A stretch of 47,154 bases of DNA from an uncultured Prochlorococcus sp. (GTDB taxonomy: Bacteria; Cyanobacteriota; Cyanobacteriia; PCC-6307; Cyanobiaceae). The translations under genes and the position numbers were made by a program. The DNA lies in contig CABZNT010000011.1 in the NCBI GenBank assembly GCA_902527105.1, forward strand, positions 1 through 47,154, given 5' to 3'. Within the stretch, counting starts at the first letter, position 1. The number at the start of each line of letters is the position of its first letter. The notes under the pieces were generated by a model. It saw only the letters and a program-made list of their open reading frames with translations. It was not told the origin of the DNA and did not search any database. Positions 25,578 through 33,239 of the stretch are shown piece after piece.

Positions 25578-26843
25578 ATGAAAAAAAAATCAGTTGCAGT
25601 AGTTATAATTTCCAATGGTCCTGGTGAATTAACTACATGGGTAAATCCTGTAGTGGATGAGCTTAACAAAATAAATAAATCACTATGTGATGACGATAAA
25701 CACGATTTCACTCTTAGGTTAGTCCTTGTTCCTTGTCCAAATGCCACTGGTAAAGAATTTTTAGTTGCGAATTCATGGAATAAATTCGAATTAATTACAA
25801 AATCCAAAAGTTTTTGGAAATTATTAATAAAGCCACATTCTTTTGCTAACTGGCCCAAAAAAGGGGTAGTTATTTTCCTTGGTGGGGATCAATTTTGGAG
25901 CGTTTTATTAGCTAAAAGATTAGGTTATTTAAATATCACATATGCTGAATGGGTTTCGCGATGGCCTAAATGGACCAACAAAATTGCTGCTATGAATGTA
26001 AAAGTAAAAGAATTAATACCCGAAAGATATAAATATAAATGTAAAGTTATTGGCGATTTGATGGCAGATATCAAAATTAATAACGAAATATCAATAAAAA
26101 ATAAAGAAAAACACTACATCGCATTGTTGCCTGGTTCTAAAAAAGCAAAGCTTTCTGTTGGAATTCCTTTCTTCTTAGAAGTTGCAGATCATATCGCTGA
26201 ACAAAACCAAAATATAAATTTTATAATTCCCATTGCGCCAACTACTGATAAAAGTGAATATGTATTTTTTCAAAGCAACAAAAATCCAATTGCTAAATAT
26301 TACTCATCAAAAATCAAAATAATTAAAAACTTGAAAGATTCTCGTTTTGATTATGTAATTGAAACATCAAAAAATACAAAGATTTATCTAATCAAGAAAC
26401 ATCCTTGCTATGAAATATTAAAAGAATGTGATCTTGCAATTACAACTGTAGGAGCAAATACTGCAGAATTAGCAGCAATTAGTCTTCCAATGTTAGTTGT
26501 TCTGCCAACTCAACATTTAAATATGATGAATGCATGGGATGGTATTTTTGGAGTAATTGGAAAAATTTCATTCATAAATAGATTACTAACTTTTATAATT
26601 AAAAATTATTATTTTAAAAAAAAGAAATTTTTTGCTTGGCCAAATATTAAAGCTAAAAGAATGATAGTTCCTGAAAGGATAGGGATTATTTCGCCAATAA
26701 AAATTGCAAGAGAAGTATTATTTCTAATTAAAAATAGAGATCAATTAAAAAGTATTAGAGATAATCTACATAAAGAAAGAGGCGATAAAGGTGCTGCAAA
26801 AAAACTTGCTTCTATAATTTTTAATTCAATAAAAAAACTCTAA
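25578..26843 (+). CDS. LpxB-related glycosyltransferase (lipid-A-disaccharide synthase-like)
   Basis: 421 aa from ATG 25578, the first ATG after the tRNA. The fold looks GT-B: ISNGPGELTTWVNPVVDELN at the N-terminus parallels the LpxB GE-x-SGD loop, ALLPGSKKAKLSVGIPFF matches the LpxB LPGSR donor-site region, and AITTVGANTAELAAISLPML resembles the nucleotide-sugar site. It is diverged from true LpxB and belongs to a related group known from cyanobacteria. Substrates are unknown; a role in outer-membrane lipid synthesis is an inference. The C-terminus is very Lys/Ile-rich. Confidence 0.75.
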   Translation: MKKKSVAVVIISNGPGELTTWVNPVVDELNKINKSLCDDDKHDFTLRLVLVPCPNATGKEFLVANSWNKFELITKSKSFWKLLIKPHSFANWPKKGVVIFLGGDQFWSVLLAKRLGYLNITYAEWVSRWPKWTNKIAAMNVKVKELIPERYKYKCKVIGDLMADIKINNEISIKNKEKHYIALLPGSKKAKLSVGIPFFLEVADHIAEQNQNINFIIPIAPTTDKSEYVFFQSNKNPIAKYYSSKIKIIKNLKDSRFDYVIETSKNTKIYLIKKHPCYEILKECDLAITTVGANTAELAAISLPMLVVLPTQHLNMMNAWDGIFGVIGKISFINRLLTFIIKNYYFKKKKFFAWPNIKAKRMIVPERIGIISPIKIAREVLFLIKNRDQLKSIRDNLHKERGDKGAAKKLASIIFNSIKKL

Positions 26844-26846
26844 CAA

Positions 26847-27902
26847 TTACCAGGGGTCATCAATTTCAAACTGTTCTGATTTTTTATTATCTTGAACTGA
26901 TTTTTGTTCATCTAATGGTTCAATATCTAAAGTTTCAGTTGCTTTTTGAATTGGTCTTTTCGAAGCTAAATTAGTATTTGATTGTTTCTTTTGCTTAGTA
27001 TCAATATTGTTTTTTTCATCTATTTCTTTAACACTATTTTGATTCTCGATCTGATCAGAATAATCATTATCCATGTATAGCTTTTTTTTGTTATTTATTT
27101 CCTCTACAGAACCCTTTATTTCAACATATTCAAGTTCATCTTCATAATCATCTTCATAATCATCTTCATAATCATCTTGTTCAACAACTTCTTCATATCC
27201 CTCGACCAAATTGTTTTGCTGTTCTGATTCAGAACCTGAAAGTAACTGATTCTCAACAGGTACAAGATTAGCTGAGTATCCATTTGCTTCCCTATCATCC
27301 CATGAAGAACCCCCGACTCCAAGTTTCTCAAGTAGTCCACTACTTAGTTGTTTCAACTTCTCTTCAGCACCTTCATAAACAATAATCCTATCGGTACCAC
27401 TACTTACAATTTCCTCAACAGGTATTTCCCAAGTACTTAAAACTCCCTCACCTAAAAGCGGAACACCAACAGCACCCATAACAAGAGATATCAAATCCCC
27501 AGTCTCAATATCAAAAGAAAAACCAAGAACTCTTCCTAAAAGTTGTCCAGATTCTGTAATCACTTGACAATTAATTACCTTCCCATATCTTTCTGGAGAA
27601 AAACTCTCACTCAAAGAATCTAGGGAGTCAACTAATATGACATCTCCAACTTGCTTAATACTTTCTAAAGGCATCCATTTTGGCAAACCTGGTAGAAATC
27701 TTGTAAGTGGATTATCTCTTAGTCCCAAAGCGACCACCTCTCTTCTATCGATATCAACAACAACTTCGCCAACTACACCTAGACGCCTTCCAGTATCTGT
27801 AGTTATCACTTGTGTTCCCATTAATTCTGACCTTAACCATAAACGTTCGCTAGGAACCGAGTTAGGGAGATTCTTATTAGCAGATGTGTTAGACAAGCTC
27901 AT
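26847..27902 (-). CDS. Double PRC-barrel domain protein with acidic tail, downstream of smc
   Basis: 351 aa. Two PRC-barrel domains are visible: residues 20-100 (RSELMGTQVITTDTGRRLGV to VGDVILVDSLDSL) and about 105-185 (GKVINCQVITESGQLLGRVL to DRIIVYEG). The rest is an acidic low-complexity tail with a DDYE repeat and no membrane span. PRC barrels serve as protein-interaction modules, for example in RimM and in archaeal division proteins. The gene begins 45 bases after smc on the same strand, so a link to chromosome organisation or division is a fair positional guess. Confidence 0.85.
   Translation of the reverse strand: MSLSNTSANKNLPNSVPSERLWLRSELMGTQVITTDTGRRLGVVGEVVVDIDRREVVALGLRDNPLTRFLPGLPKWMPLESIKQVGDVILVDSLDSLSESFSPERYGKVINCQVITESGQLLGRVLGFSFDIETGDLISLVMGAVGVPLLGEGVLSTWEIPVEEIVSSGTDRIIVYEGAEEKLKQLSSGLLEKLGVGGSSWDDREANGYSANLVPVENQLLSGSESEQQNNLVEGYEEVVEQDDYEDDYEDDYEDELEYVEIKGSVEEINNKKKLYMDNDYSDQIENQNSVKEIDEKNNIDTKQKKQSNTNLASKRPIQKATETLDIEPLDEQKSVQDNKKSEQFEIDDPW
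27136..27176. repeat. 12-bp tandem repeat inside the PRC-barrel gene
   Basis: The unit ttcataatcatc occurs three times in a row (27141-27176), with a partial copy before it (27136-27140). It is in frame and encodes the acidic repeat DDYEDDYEDDYEDE. The copies are identical at DNA level, pointing to recent slippage. Confidence 0.9.
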
Positions 27903-27947
27903 AAATTTCTTTTTATCATTCTGACGTATAAATTTAAAAAAGTGTGT

Positions 27948-30900
27948 TTATGCAGCATTTGGTAACCCAAGAACTTGAGTATTAGCTCCTCTTGCTTGCG
28001 CAACCCCAATTGTTCTTTCAGACGCACTAATCATAGGCCTTCTATGACTTACGACTATAAATTGAGCATTTGATGACTGATTCGATATTAGTTTTGACAA
28101 TCTTTCAACATTAATACCATCTAAAAAACTATCAACCTCATCTAATGCATAAAAAGGTGAAGGTTTGTACTTTTGCAAAGCAAATAAAAAACTTAAAGCA
28201 GTTAACGATTTTTCACCACCTGACATAGAGGCTAATCTTCTGACATTTTTCCCCTTAGGATGAGCCACTAAAGTTAATCCCCCTTCTAAAGGAGAATTAG
28301 GATTTTCAAGTTGAAGAAATCCATCTCCATCAGATAAATTTGCAAAAATTTCTCTAAAATGTTTATCAACTTCTTTAAATGCTTGCATAAAAGCCTCCTG
28401 ACGCATCGTAGATACAGTTTCTATTCTCAACAATAATTCAGATCTTTCATTAGATAGAATTTCTAATTTTTCTCGCAAACCATTTAATCTCTTAATTAAT
28501 TCTTCTAGTTCATCTAGAGCCAGCATATTAACAGGTTCTAAGCTTTGAAGTTTTGCATTTATGATCGAAATTTCTGATTGCAAAAATTCAAGACTCTTCC
28601 CTTCATATTCTCCAAACTCCGGGTAAGGATTAGGTAGATCTTTTTTATAATTTTCTAATTTTATTTTCTCACTCCTCATCTCTTCTTTAAGAGCATGCAT
28701 ATCCCTTTCAAGATATTCAAGCTTCATCAGATAGTTATTATATTCTTGCCTTTTATTGGAAATTGAAGAATTTAATTCATCTCTTTTCCTTCTCAATAAA
28801 CCTAAATCCTTCTCTAGAGAATTTTTTTGATTATCGAGATCTAAAAGCTCTTTTTGAAATTCATTTCTTTTTTCTATCCATTCACTATGAGCATTTGCGA
28901 GTTTTTTAATAGATTCCTGCAAGTTTTTTTCTTGTAGTAAAGTAATTTTTAATGAATTATTGATACGCTCTTTATTTAAAGCAAATTGATTCTTTTCATC
29001 TAGTAATGTATCTCTCTCTTTAATAAGTAATTCAAGTTTTTTATCAAGATTATTAAAATCGTTATTAAAAGCTATTAATGATGATTTTTGATTTTTCTCA
29101 TAATTTGCCTTTTGGATAGTTTGTAATTGATCAAATTTATGCTGATAAGGCTTCAATTCATTTTTTAAATGATCTAACTCGTTAACTAATAAATTATTAG
29201 CATTATCAAGTTTATTTAATCTCGATTTACAATCCTCAATTCTTTGCGAGACAGCCTTAAGAGATTCTTGATTTACTTCAATTTCTTTATTAAATGAGGC
29301 GCAATCCTCAATTATTTGACTACGATTAGAATTTAATTTACTAAGTCTATTATTTTTTATTATCAAATCATTATTTGACTCTTTTAAAGCTTCTTCGATA
29401 ACTAATAATCTTTCTTTTATAGGACTGGAATCATCAATATCATTGTTAATTCCAAACCTATAAGCCAAATCTTTATTTAACTTACTGCCTCCTGTAATAG
29501 CACCACTCGCTTCTAACAATTCACCACTTAAGGTAACTAACCTATTTTTTTGTTTAGACAACCTAGCAGAGGATAAGTCTGAAAAAACCAAAGTATCTCC
29601 AAAAACATATCGAAAAACATCTGAATAAACTTCATCAAAAGTAATTAGATTAATAGCTTTATCAATAAATCCATTCTCTTTGTTATTTTCAAATCTTGAA
29701 ATTGCATAATTCTTTTTTTGACTTTTAATTCTGTTTAAAGGTAAGAAAGTTAATCTTCCAGCTTTCTTTTTTTTAAGGATTTCAATTGCTTTAGCAGCAA
29801 TATGATCATTATCAACAACAATTTGTCCTAATCTATTTCCAGCAGCAATTTCTAATGCATATCTATTTTTCTCACTAACCTCTCCAAGTTGAGCTACATA
29901 ACCATGTATACCCTCTAACCCTGCCTCTAGGAGAATTCGAAGAGCATATGAACCTCTAGATTCGTTTAAAGCCTCCTTCCTACTTTCGAATCTAGATAAA
30001 TCCTTTTCAAGCCTTAATTGCTCATTGTTTAGCCTTGATTTAGTTTTAATTAATAAATCAATTTCATTTTTTAAAGAATTAATTGCTGAGCTATTACTTG
30101 CCAAGTTTTTATTGTTTGTATCTGATGTCTCTTTTTTTCTTTGATTTCCCTCACTAATCTTCTGCTTTTCTGAGTCTAAGGAATCAATCTGAGACAATAT
30201 CTCATCCTTTTGAATATTATTTTGAATAGTTTCTTCTTCAATTTTCCTTTTTTTTATTTCCAGAGGATTAATTTGATTTTTTATACTTTCAAGCTCAGCA
30301 TTTAACTTGATACTTTGTTTTGAGAATTCTCCAGATTCTCCAGCCGCATCAGAAAGTTTTTTTCTGGATAATTTGTGTTTCAAAGTGAGATCATCAATTT
30401 GTAAGTTCAATTGATTTAAAAAATTATCATCGAAATTTTCTTGTCTCCTCTTTTCTGACTCGATATTCCTCTTAGAAATTGCAATTTCATCTCTCTGATT
30501 TTGTAATTTAATACCTTCTTCTTTATTCAAACTTGATATCCTATCAAGTTCTCTCAAGCTAGAATTAATACTTCCAATATCAGAATTCACTTTTATCAAT
30601 TTATCCTCTCCTTTCTCCTTAAGCTCATCAATCAGTATTTTCAAAGCATCTTCTAAGACCAATATTTCTTTACTAATAGATTCTTTTTGTTTATTAAATA
30701 ATATTTTATTTTTTTCAATTTCACTTTCTTTTTTTTCTATAGATTCAAGATGCTTAACTTGTTTATCAAAAATAAGAACTTTCTCTAATTCCATTATTTT
30801 TAGTAATTTTGCCTTTAACTCTTTATATCTCTTTGCTTTTTCACATTCTTTTTCAAGCCTATTCTTACTAGATTGCAATTCATTTTCTAAAATTTCACAT

Positions 30901-31538
30901 CTTTCTTGTCTTTCGAAAACGTCATTTAATTTTGCATTAGTTTGTTCTATTCTTGTATCAAAAAGTGCGACTCCTGCTAATTCATCAATAAGATTTCTCC
31001 TCTCCTTATTATTCATTGATACTATTCTTGTTACATCACCCTGCATAACAACATTGCTGCCCTCAGGATCAACACTAATATCTCTTAATATTCTCTGTAT
31101 TTGTTGCAAAGTACATTGTTTTCCATCAGAAGTATAAGTAGAAGCATAAGAACCTCCTGGCATAAGCCTTAATTTTCTAGAAACTACCCATTCTTTTTGA
31201 CCTTTATTAAGGGCAATTTCTTCTTCTTCTAGTTCCAAAGGCGGAAGGTCTTCTCTAGGAGACCAATCTTGAATATTAAACTTTACCGATACAGATGTTT
31301 CTGATGACTTACCCTCTTTAACTTTGGAGTTATTTATTAGATCTGGTAATCTTTCAGCCCTCATCCCTCTACTATTTGCTAGACCTAAACAGAATAAAAT
31401 TCCATCTAAAATATTACTTTTCCCTGAACCGTTAGGCCCCGTAACCACTGTGAAACCTTCTTCAAGAGGAATTTTTACATTTCCCCCAAAAGATTTAAAA
31501 TTTTCAAACTCGACCTGATTGATATGTACCAATCTCAA
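27948..31538 (-). CDS. smc: Chromosome segregation protein SMC
   Basis: 1196-aa SMC ATPase. The N-terminal head has Walker A GPNGSGKSNILDGILF (about residue 35). Two long coiled coils flank a hinge near 500-690 that includes LLEAGLEGIHGYVAQLGEV and the glycine motif ASGAITGGS. The C-terminal head has the signature ASMSGGEKSLTALSFLFAL and Walker B FYALDEVDSFLDGIN. Length matches bacterial SMC. The start is a TTG at 31538, with a second TTG two codons later (giving VHINQVEFENF) equally possible. Neither scpA nor scpB is in the window. Confidence 0.96.
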   Translation of the reverse strand: MRLVHINQVEFENFKSFGGNVKIPLEEGFTVVTGPNGSGKSNILDGILFCLGLANSRGMRAERLPDLINNSKVKEGKSSETSVSVKFNIQDWSPREDLPPLELEEEEIALNKGQKEWVVSRKLRLMPGGSYASTYTSDGKQCTLQQIQRILRDISVDPEGSNVVMQGDVTRIVSMNNKERRNLIDELAGVALFDTRIEQTNAKLNDVFERQERCEILENELQSSKNRLEKECEKAKRYKELKAKLLKIMELEKVLIFDKQVKHLESIEKKESEIEKNKILFNKQKESISKEILVLEDALKILIDELKEKGEDKLIKVNSDIGSINSSLRELDRISSLNKEEGIKLQNQRDEIAISKRNIESEKRRQENFDDNFLNQLNLQIDDLTLKHKLSRKKLSDAAGESGEFSKQSIKLNAELESIKNQINPLEIKKRKIEEETIQNNIQKDEILSQIDSLDSEKQKISEGNQRKKETSDTNNKNLASNSSAINSLKNEIDLLIKTKSRLNNEQLRLEKDLSRFESRKEALNESRGSYALRILLEAGLEGIHGYVAQLGEVSEKNRYALEIAAGNRLGQIVVDNDHIAAKAIEILKKKKAGRLTFLPLNRIKSQKKNYAISRFENNKENGFIDKAINLITFDEVYSDVFRYVFGDTLVFSDLSSARLSKQKNRLVTLSGELLEASGAITGGSKLNKDLAYRFGINNDIDDSSPIKERLLVIEEALKESNNDLIIKNNRLSKLNSNRSQIIEDCASFNKEIEVNQESLKAVSQRIEDCKSRLNKLDNANNLLVNELDHLKNELKPYQHKFDQLQTIQKANYEKNQKSSLIAFNNDFNNLDKKLELLIKERDTLLDEKNQFALNKERINNSLKITLLQEKNLQESIKKLANAHSEWIEKRNEFQKELLDLDNQKNSLEKDLGLLRRKRDELNSSISNKRQEYNNYLMKLEYLERDMHALKEEMRSEKIKLENYKKDLPNPYPEFGEYEGKSLEFLQSEISIINAKLQSLEPVNMLALDELEELIKRLNGLREKLEILSNERSELLLRIETVSTMRQEAFMQAFKEVDKHFREIFANLSDGDGFLQLENPNSPLEGGLTLVAHPKGKNVRRLASMSGGEKSLTALSFLFALQKYKPSPFYALDEVDSFLDGINVERLSKLISNQSSNAQFIVVSHRRPMISASERTIGVAQARGANTQVLGLPNAA

Positions 31539-31614
31539 GTCTCAATAGCTAAATAAGAATAACTAATTTGCAAAAATTCTCAATAGAAATATTACGTTTA
31601 TTTATAAATGAATA

Positions 31615-31977
31615 TTAATAATTTTTGCTCAATCTACAAGAATTACCCGAAATTTCAAACAAACCATAAAGAAGTTCACCATCTAAAATGAATCGATAGT
31701 ATTCAGAGTCCAATTTATCAGAAACTCTTTTAAATATTCCATGATCAATTCTTTTTACAAATCCTCTATTATCAGAAAGTTCATGTTCTATCCTGGACAA
31801 CCATACAAGTCTATGATTTGGCTGCTTAGTAATTTCTATAGAAGCTTGATTTAATAAAGGTAGTTTTAAAAATTTCCAAGTTAAACAATCTACGCCATTT
31901 TCAACAAGAAAATCATAATGAATATCAAAGGAGTTAGAAAAATAAATTTTATGTTCAAGCAAAACCCATTTATTCAT
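31615..31977 (-). CDS. Small protein resembling the LigD 3'-phosphoesterase (PE) domain
   Basis: 120 aa. Blocks line up in order with the PE domain of bacterial LigD: FDIHYDFLVENGVDCLTWKF (HYD-x-R-L-E-x-DGVL-x-SWA), then TKQPNHRLVWL (T-x-D-HPLEYL), then FVKRIDHGIFKR (TV-x-IWDRGTW), then YRFILDGELLYGLFEI (F-x-L-x-G-x-x-L-x-G-x-W-x-L). His20, Asp22 and His55 match metal-site positions, but the first histidine of the canonical H-D-A-x-x-L-HYD run is Ser14. It could be a diverged or inactive DNA-end repair enzyme. It lies 76 bases upstream of smc, same strand. The assignment is by eye only. Confidence 0.55.
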   Translation of the reverse strand: MNKWVLLEHKIYFSNSFDIHYDFLVENGVDCLTWKFLKLPLLNQASIEITKQPNHRLVWLSRIEHELSDNRGFVKRIDHGIFKRVSDKLDSEYYRFILDGELLYGLFEISGNSCRLSKNY

Positions 31978-32062
31978 TATCTGGATGATAAATAAATCGA
32001 ATCTATTTTCAAAACAAAGTTGAGATAAAGATATATATATTCTTAAAGATGGTTCCTGTTAT

Positions 32063-32218
32063 TTAATTACTTGCATCAGGAACAAATCTTAAAGCAATGA
32101 ATAGCAAACTTCCAGCTCCAGCGATAGCTGCAGCTATTAATCCAAAATCTGTAGGGATTGTGCGAGATGCAAAAATTAATGATGCAAATGTAATATCCAT
32201 GATGAAATTTAAACTCAT
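32063..32218 (-). CDS. Small single-span membrane peptide, 51 aa
   Basis: An intact frame reads MSLNFIMDITFASLIFASRT at the N-terminus, then a Gly/Ala-rich helix (FGLIAAAIAGAGSLLFIALR) and a short tail, FVPDASN. The helix and length resemble small photosystem or b6f subunits, but I cannot match it to a named one. An internal ATG at codon 7 is an alternative start. It stands alone, upstream of and co-oriented with the 120-aa gene, and divergent from the YqjD-like gene. Called for its intact frame and clean membrane-helix composition. Confidence 0.65.
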   Translation of the reverse strand: MSLNFIMDITFASLIFASRTIPTDFGLIAAAIAGAGSLLFIALRFVPDASN

Positions 32219-32388
32219 TTAATAAATTCAGTAATAGCTTAACAAAACCTTCTTACAGAACTGAGTAGATAAATAAAATGTAAATAAACTTTTATATGTT
32301 TTTATTTTATATAAATCGCACAAATCTTTAGATAAGGGTTCCATATTAAGAAAATAGGGTCTAATCTTAAAATAAATAATATTAAATA
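32219..32388. other. Intergenic region between 51-aa gene and YqjD-like gene
   Basis: 170 bases, highly A+T-rich, separating two divergent genes. I see no RNA gene or strong hairpin. It should contain both promoters, but no clear -35/-10 pair can be named. Confidence 0.3.
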
Positions 32389-32850
32389 ATGGAGACTTAC
32401 CATCCTCCCAAAGAAGTTGAAGAAAAAGAAGATAACTCTGAACTTCCTGAGAAAGAAGTTATCTCAGAAAAATGGTTACTTGAAAAAATTGATAGTTTAA
32501 TACCTCTAATAAAAGAAAAATGGCCTAACATTGCACAACAAACCCTTGAAGCCACAAAAGGGAGTATTGATGATTTAGTTGAAGTAATAGCTAGCCATAG
32601 TGGAACCTCAGCAATTAGAATAAAACGCCAACTATTTGAAATTATTGATTCAATAAAAGAAAGCAATTGGGAAATATCAGAAAAAATTGAACCTATCGAA
32701 AATCAATTAGAAGAGTTATTAGAAGAACTGAACAATACTCTTAGACCAAAAATAGAAATTCCAATAAGAAAAAAACCACTATTATCCATCGCTATTGCAG
32801 CTGGTATTGGTTTATTAATAGGAACTCTCCTAAACAGTGGAAGAAAATAA
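32389..32850 (+). CDS. YqjD/ElaB-like (DUF883-type) tail-anchored membrane protein
   Basis: 153 aa. The first 25 residues are acidic. The middle is amphipathic helix (KWLLEKIDSLIPLIKEKWPN to IEPIENQLEELLEELNN), and the C-terminus is IRKKPLLSIAIAAGIGLLIG, a single membrane anchor ending in GRK. This Pro-Leu, small-residue anchor is the DUF883/YqjD hallmark; in E. coli such proteins tie stationary-phase ribosomes to the membrane. The downstream gene is a YqjE-like protein, as in the E. coli yqjD-yqjE pair, which strengthens the call. Function here is inferred only. Confidence 0.7.
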   Translation: METYHPPKEVEEKEDNSELPEKEVISEKWLLEKIDSLIPLIKEKWPNIAQQTLEATKGSIDDLVEVIASHSGTSAIRIKRQLFEIIDSIKESNWEISEKIEPIENQLEELLEELNNTLRPKIEIPIRKKPLLSIAIAAGIGLLIGTLLNSGRK

Positions 32851-32851
32851 T

Positions 32852-33238
32852 ATGGAAAAACCCAAAAATAAAAACTTTGCAAACACAGCTTCTAGAATTT
32901 CGGCTATCGCAAGTTCAGTGATGGATTTGCACGTCAGAATAGCTCTTCAAGAAGTAGATAGAGAAAAAAGAAGATTAATTAGTGGTGGAATATTTCTGGC
33001 AATCGGAAGCATATTACTATTATTAGTACTAATTTGCATCCATATTATTTTTTATCTTTTTCTAGAAAATTATAATAACTGGAATATTGAATATAATTTA
33101 TTGCTAATAATATTTATCGATTTATTTCTTGCAGGCTTAAGTTTGAAGCTTGGAGGAAAATTAGCCAAAGGACCGTATCTCCCTCAAACATTAGAGGGTT
33201 TAGGTAAAACGACAAAAGCCGTTTTAGGCAAAAAATAA
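32852..33238 (+). CDS. YqjE-like membrane protein (phage-holin-3/6 / holin-X superfamily)
   Basis: 128 aa from ATG 32852, one base after the stop of the YqjD-like gene. A GTG at 32837 would overlap it by 14 bases and add five residues. An N-terminal helix (SAIASSVMDLHVRIALQEVDREKRRL) leads into two membrane spans (ISGGIFLAIGSILLLLVLIC and YNLLLIIFIDLFLAGLSLKL), the layout of the YqjE/holin-X family. Despite the family name no lysis role is implied. The last codons contain a TAAAACG-N8-CGTTTTA inverted repeat. Convergent with the methyltransferase gene. Confidence 0.7.
   Translation: MEKPKNKNFANTASRISAIASSVMDLHVRIALQEVDREKRRLISGGIFLAIGSILLLLVLICIHIIFYLFLENYNNWNIEYNLLLIIFIDLFLAGLSLKLGGKLAKGPYLPQTLEGLGKTTKAVLGKK
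33205..33226. repeat. Perfect 7-bp inverted repeat at the end of the YqjE-like gene
   Basis: TAAAACG (33205-33211) and CGTTTTA (33220-33226) are separated by 8 bases, just before the convergent gene end. A second stem, CCCTC-N8-GAGGG, lies at 33181-33198. Neither has a clear U run, so intrinsic termination is doubtful. Confidence 0.4.
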
Positions 33239-33239
33239 A

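Noticed and set aside
25433..25858. Minus-strand frame covering tRNA-Leu and the start of the LpxB-like gene
   Set aside because: It is the antisense of a confident tRNA and a confident gene, with no family match.
27136..27176. Possible CRISPR or regulatory repeat array
   Set aside because: Units are contiguous 12-mers with no spacers, inside an open gene, and encode an acidic amino-acid repeat.
33181..33226. Intrinsic terminator between the YqjE-like and methyltransferase genes
   Set aside because: Stem-loops exist, but no U run follows on either strand.
32852..33238. Phage holin implying a prophage remnant
   Set aside because: The superfamily includes ordinary cellular YqjE proteins, and the YqjD-like partner upstream and absence of other phage genes favour a host gene.
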